NCBI GenBank assembly: GCA_015486685.1
Contig: WFRC01000178.1
Location: forward strand, 1-8,316
Length of the DNA: 8,316 bases
Reading direction: 5' to 3'
DNA from: Caldifarciminota bacterium
GTDB taxonomy: Bacteria > Hydrothermota > UBA3072 > WFRC01
The notes under the pieces are model-generated. The model was given only the letters and a program-made list of their open reading frames with translations. It did not search any database and was not told where the DNA came from. Positions 6,141-8,316 of this stretch are shown piece after piece. Numbering within the stretch: position 1 is the first letter of the stretch; each line of letters begins with the position of its first letter. The position numbers and the translations under genes were made by a program.

Positions 6141-6208
6141 ATACTATACCCCATACCCTATAACTATACCCTAATTTATTCCATACCCTATACCTTACCC
6201 ACTATACC
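6141..6208. repeat. CCATACCCTATA / ACTATACC word array
   Basis: CCATACCCTATA occurs at 6151-6162 and 6181-6192, with nearby ACTATACC words. Related words recur around 6431-6451 and 6728-6753 and, reversed, at 8065-8078. Confidence 0.65.
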
Positions 6209-6260
6209 TTCACTGACGGTCTTTTTCCATAAAAGTTTTCACACTACCTTGTTTCTTCAT

Positions 6261-6289
6261 AGTTTAACATTGAAATTTACTATTGTCAA
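6261..6289 (-). promoter_or_regulatory. Isolated sigma70-type promoter candidate upstream of the HU operon
   Basis: Minus strand: TTGACA (6284-6289), a 17-bp spacer ending in TGT, then TAAACT (6261-6266), preceded by a run of A. The -35 box and the CAATGTTA context match the receptor promoter, but the -10 is weak. The next confident gene, HU, begins about 460 bases downstream. A 16-codon frame (ATG at 6260, stop at 6210) follows at once but has no Shine-Dalgarno, and predicted transcription would start inside it. Confidence 0.4.
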
Positions 6290-6329
6290 GACTTTTTTTT
6301 TAATCTGGAAAAAAATTCGTTTATTTCGT

Positions 6330-6381
6330 CCCAGTGAAATAGTTTCACATTTCACGGGATAAATTTGCCTCGTTATTTGCC
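6330..6381. repeat. 52-bp intergenic hairpin repeat, copy B
   Basis: Matches 2773-2824 with two differences (6367 and 6368), both outside the hairpin. The stems are GTGAAAT (6334-6340) with ATTTCAC (6349-6355), or the nearer TTTCAC. It is followed directly by TTCGGCGTTATTTGTTG, which in copy A comes only after an extra block of about 48 bases. Confidence 0.85.
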
Positions 6382-6453
6382 TTCGGCGTTATTTGTTGTA
6401 ACCTTTTACCTTTCACATTTTACATTTAACTATACCTTATTGACTATACCTTT

Positions 6454-6540
6454 CCTGTGAGATTGTTCGCTCATTACATTCGCTCACGCCTTCGGCTTCC
6501 ACGCCTGCCTCTGGCAGGCTTGCAATGACAATGCTGGCAG
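6454..6540. repeat. TCATTGC/CAATCTC-type palindromic intergenic element, copy 1
   Basis: On the minus strand it reads from TGTCATTGCAAG to CAATCTCACAGG, the frame of a repeat type seen between genes in many bacteria. Inside are a 7-bp hairpin GCCTGCC-TCT-GGCAGGC (6503-6519), a small GCC-TTC-GGC hairpin (6488-6496), and GCGAATG/GAGCGAA words. It lies 16 bases from a second copy. Confidence 0.75.
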
Positions 6541-6555
6541 ATGTAATTCCCCCCA

Positions 6556-6635
6556 CCTGAGAGATTGTTCATTCGCTTCGCTCACTCACACCTTCGGTTT
6601 CCACGGGACTTCGTCCCTCGCAATGACGATACTGG
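6556..6635. repeat. TCATTGC/CAATCTC-type palindromic intergenic element, copy 2
   Basis: Same orientation and outline as copy 1: CCTGAGAGATTG at one end, CGCAATGACGATACTGG at the other. The central hairpin is GGGAC-TTC-GTCCC (6605-6617) in place of the GCCTGCC hairpin, and GCTTCGC replaces the ATTACATTCGC stretch. Confidence 0.75.
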
Positions 6636-6690
6636 AAGCCTATATTTTCTTCCTTGAATTGCTGGTAGCTATTTTTTCTCATTCACTCAT
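6636..6690. repeat. Intergenic repeat (CTTCCTTGAATTGCTGG core), copy 2
   Basis: Imperfect direct repeat of 3123-3184, again just downstream of a minus-strand gene and next to ATTCACTCAT words. Confidence 0.7.
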
Positions 6691-6693
6691 CTA

Positions 6694-6733
6694 CTTCTTA
6701 GTTCCCAGTTCTCACTTCTTACTTATTATACCC
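6694..6733. repeat. Left arm of an inverted repeat flanking the diguanylate cyclase gene
   Basis: CTTCTTAGTTCCC (6694-6706) and a 21-base block (6713-6733, core CTTCTTACTTATTATACC) reappear exactly, reversed and complemented, at 8089-8101 and 8069-8089. The left arm has seven extra bases between the two blocks. Confidence 0.75.
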
Positions 6734-6812
6734 CATACCCTATCTACTATACCTTTGCTGGCGGTTGGCGGATAGCGGTCAGCGTATTCCCGCCATCGGC
6801 CAAAGGCTATCT

Positions 6813-7994
6813 TTATGCTGGTATAATTCTGTTTCTCCCTCCCTCTTTTGCTTTGTATAGGGCATCATCAGCAGATTTGATAAGTGATTCTGTCTCATCG
6901 CCATCGAATGGGAATGAAGCAATCCCTCCACTAATTGTTAAATTCAAGGTGGTAGTTTTATCTATGTCAAAACGCATATTTTCTATATCTTTTCTTATTT
7001 TTTCGGCAGTATGAAACGCCTCATCTTTGGTTGTTTCAGAAAGTACCACCAAAAATTCCTCTCCCCCATATCTTGCAACCCATCCTTTATTTTTTGTACT
7101 AACCTTCAATACATTAGAAAGTTTTTTGAGAATCTTATCACCAACAAGGTGACCATAGGTATCATTAAATGACTTAAAATGGTCAAGGTCAAACATAATT
7201 ACAGAAATAGGTCTGAGTCTCTTTCTTGCACTCTCAAGGTCGCGAGAAAATTGTGTGAATAAAAACGACCTATTCCACAACCCTGTCAATGTATCTGTAA
7301 CAGCAATATTCTCAATTCTGTTGAAAAGTTCAATATTCTCAAGAGCAACACCTGTAATTTCAGCCACAATTTGCAGTAATCTTTTCACTTCTGTAATATC
7401 TTTTGTCTGTGGAGTTGTAGCAATTACACCATAAGTCTTTATCCTCGTCATAACAGGTAAGGCTATCTCTAAATCAATGTCAGGAATCCTCTCAAATTTT
7501 ATATCTTTCCTCTGGCTCACTGCAAATCGATAATCTTCCATTGTTAAGGGAATTTTCAATAGTCCTGAAGCACCAATGATTGTTTCTCCTTGTTTAATTT
7601 CAATCTTATAAATACTGGATAAAGAATATGGTATATACCTTTCCCTTTTTTCATCCCACCAGAAAAATACTGTTCTTTTAGAATCAAGCAAAAAATTACT
7701 CAGGGTAATTGAACGCGATATTACTTCATCTTTTGTATGAGAAGAAAGCAGTTCTGAAATATAATCTGGAAGCATTGAAAGTAGTGCTTCAGACCATTTA
7801 ATCTTTTCTTGAAGTGAAGAAGTTAAAGTTCTATGGTCTAATACAGACTGCTCCAATCTTTTTCGCATCTCAAATTCTGCAGATGCTCTTCTTTTCCATA
7901 CAAGGATAAGTGCCGACAAGATAAAAACCCCTATAAAGGAAATTGAAGCAACAATAATTGCAATAATAGTTATTATACTAAAAATATCTTTCAT
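6813..7994 (-). CDS. Membrane-anchored GAF-GGDEF diguanylate cyclase
   Basis: A 393-residue protein predicted to make c-di-GMP from two GTP. Residues 4-33 are one hydrophobic segment followed by WKRR, so a single inner-membrane anchor with a cytoplasmic body. Residues about 38-65 look coiled-coil, and about 85-225 form a divergent GAF-like sensor ending in ALENIELFNRIENI. The GGDEF domain follows: DTLTGLWNR (234-242), metal site FDLDHFKSFND (268-278), and active site RYGGEEF (308-314), intact. The inhibitory I-site RxxD is KNKG (301-304), so product inhibition at that site is probably lost. The frame opens with an ATG at 8012, but that codon lies between the -35 and -10 boxes of the best promoter, so I start at the ATG at 7994. 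Neither start has a Shine-Dalgarno site. It is flanked on both sides by non-coding repeat tracts, so no operon partner is visible. Confidence 0.92.
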   Translation of the reverse strand: MKDIFSIITIIAIIVASISFIGVFILSALILVWKRRASAEFEMRKRLEQSVLDHRTLTSSLQEKIKWSEALLSMLPDYISELLSSHTKDEVISRSITLSNFLLDSKRTVFFWWDEKRERYIPYSLSSIYKIEIKQGETIIGASGLLKIPLTMEDYRFAVSQRKDIKFERIPDIDLEIALPVMTRIKTYGVIATTPQTKDITEVKRLLQIVAEITGVALENIELFNRIENIAVTDTLTGLWNRSFLFTQFSRDLESARKRLRPISVIMFDLDHFKSFNDTYGHLVGDKILKKLSNVLKVSTKNKGWVARYGGEEFLVVLSETTKDEAFHTAEKIRKDIENMRFDIDKTTTLNLTISGGIASFPFDGDETESLIKSADDALYKAKEGGRNRIIPA

Positions 7995-8001
7995 AATATA
8001 A

Positions 8002-8029
8002 AATATAAGCATTAAATTTAATTTGTCAA
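8002..8029 (-). promoter_or_regulatory. Promoter of the diguanylate cyclase gene, probably giving a leaderless mRNA
   Basis: Minus strand: TTGACA (8024-8029), 16 bp, TATATT (8002-8007), the same boxes and spacing as the receptor promoter, with an A/T-rich stretch upstream. Transcription would start six to eight bases after the -10 box, at about 7994-7996, which is on or next to the ATG at 7994. Confidence 0.65.
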
Positions 8030-8068
8030 TAAAAAAGTAAATGGGTAGATGGGCTTTTTGAGTTTATA

Positions 8069-8101
8069 GGGTATAATAAGTAAGAAGTGGGAACTAAGAA
8101 G
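8069..8101. repeat. Right arm of the inverted repeat flanking the diguanylate cyclase gene
   Basis: Its 21-base (8069-8089) and 13-base (8089-8101) blocks are exact reverse complements of parts of 6694-6733, about 1.35 kb away. It lies upstream of the cyclase promoter. Confidence 0.75.
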
Positions 8102-8164
8102 TGAGAAGTAAAAAAGACTGTTGAAGGTTGAAAGTTAAAGGTTGAAAGAGTGACGGAGTAGTAA

Positions 8165-8187
8165 TTTGCCTGCGGCGTTATTACACT
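8165..8187. repeat. GCCTGCGGC word block, short form
   Basis: Equals 2819-2856 with the internal 15 or so bases removed, in the same orientation, though the words around it are inverted relative to the left tracts. Confidence 0.6.
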
Positions 8188-8316
8188 TTAAGTGGGAAGT
8201 GAATGGGTAGATGGGTGGAAAAAGCAGTAGCGAGGTATGAGTAGCAAGCATATAGGGAAAAGAGAGAATGAGAAAGAAACGGTAATAGGTAAGAGGCAAT
8301 GGGTAAGGGGCGATAG

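Larger units (their letters stand above)
5802..6812. other. About 1 kb non-coding word tract between the diguanylate cyclase and the HU gene
   Basis: No credible gene on either strand; the longest frames are low-complexity (Phe, Leu, Ser, Thr runs) and lack ribosome binding sites. The + strand is T- and C-rich. From left to right it holds heptamers at 5851-5878, ACGCCTTACGCTT words at 5945-5962 and 6039-6094, CTTTCAAC words around 5990-6029, CCATACCCTATA words at 6141-6208, an isolated promoter candidate at 6261-6289, the 52-bp hairpin repeat at 6330-6381, two TCATTGC-type elements at 6454-6635, the 6636-6690 repeat, and one inverted arm at 6694-6733. A last word block (CTGGCGGTTGGCGGATAGCG) at about 6750-6785 precedes the cyclase stop. 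No terminator with a clear U-run was found. Confidence 0.75.
7995..8316. other. Non-coding purine-rich word tract at the right edge
   Basis: Beyond the cyclase promoter (8002-8029) no gene is visible to the edge. The + strand is A- and G-rich, the reverse of the other two intergenic tracts. It contains ATGGGTAGATGGG at 8041-8053 and again near 8203-8215, AAGTGAGAAGT and GGTTGAAAG words, and GCCTGCGGC at 8169-8177. Most words are reverse complements of those at 2741-3187 and 5802-6812. A gene on either strand may begin just outside. Confidence 0.7.

Noticed and set aside
5744..6163. Open frame of 139 codons on the + strand
   Set aside because: It overlaps HU in antisense and then translates low-complexity intergenic words; no domain or ribosome binding site.
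5935..6210. CRISPR array
   Set aside because: The repeated words are short, irregularly spaced and variable, with no constant-length unique spacers or cas genes.
6210..6260. A 16-codon gene after the isolated promoter
   Set aside because: No Shine-Dalgarno site, its ATG lies at or before the predicted transcription start, and no motif is recognisable.
6454..6635. Rho-independent terminators formed by the GC-rich hairpins
   Set aside because: Neither hairpin is followed by a U-run on either strand, so they are better described as repeat elements.

Overview
The window is an AT-rich bacterial chromosome segment. It probably comes from a Gram-negative, FCB-like or candidate-phylum (WOR-3/TA06/Cloacimonadota-like) organism. 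Three things point that way: a TonB-dependent receptor with an N-terminal carboxypeptidase-regulatory-like domain, so an outer membrane is present; a 29-residue COX24/AURKAIP1-like basic protein of the kind common in Bacteroidota; and long intergenic tracts built from repeated short words. The phylum is an inference from gene style, not a proof. All recognised genes lie on the minus strand, so transcription runs from right to left.

In transcription order the layout is as follows. (1) 7995-8316 is a non-coding, purine-rich (+ strand) word tract. (2) 6813-7994 is a membrane-anchored GAF-GGDEF diguanylate cyclase. Its likely promoter (TTGACA, 16 bp, TATATT) puts the transcription start almost on the ATG, which suggests a leaderless mRNA. 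(3) 5802-6812 is about 1 kb of non-coding, pyrimidine-rich (+ strand) DNA with several repeat families and one isolated promoter candidate. (4) 4 kb hold a very compact cluster: an HU/IHF protein (5511-5801), a 29-residue basic protein (5422-5511), tRNA-Arg(CCG) (5349-5422), and two tandem PilT-type ATPases (4270-5331 and 3188-4273). HU and the small protein share one base (TAATG). The stop codon of the small protein shares its last base with the first base of the tRNA. The two pilT genes share four bases (ATGA). (5) 2741-3187 is a second non-coding word tract. (6) 1391-2740 is a short-form malic enzyme. (7) Its stop codon overlaps the -35 box of a good promoter for a TonB-dependent receptor, whose first 445 codons fill 1-1337 and run off the left edge.

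The genes do not form one pathway. The two PilT ATPases would power type IV pilus retraction, and the diguanylate cyclase makes c-di-GMP, a common regulator of pili, but a functional link here is only inferred. Malic enzyme links malate and pyruvate. The receptor would import a substrate that cannot be identified from this fragment. The most unusual items are the CDS/tRNA one-base overlap, where RNase P processing would destroy the stop codon; the leaderless cyclase promoter; and the structured intergenic repeat vocabulary, including a 52-bp repeat with two mutually exclusive hairpins and a pair of elements whose central hairpins differ in sequence but not in position.
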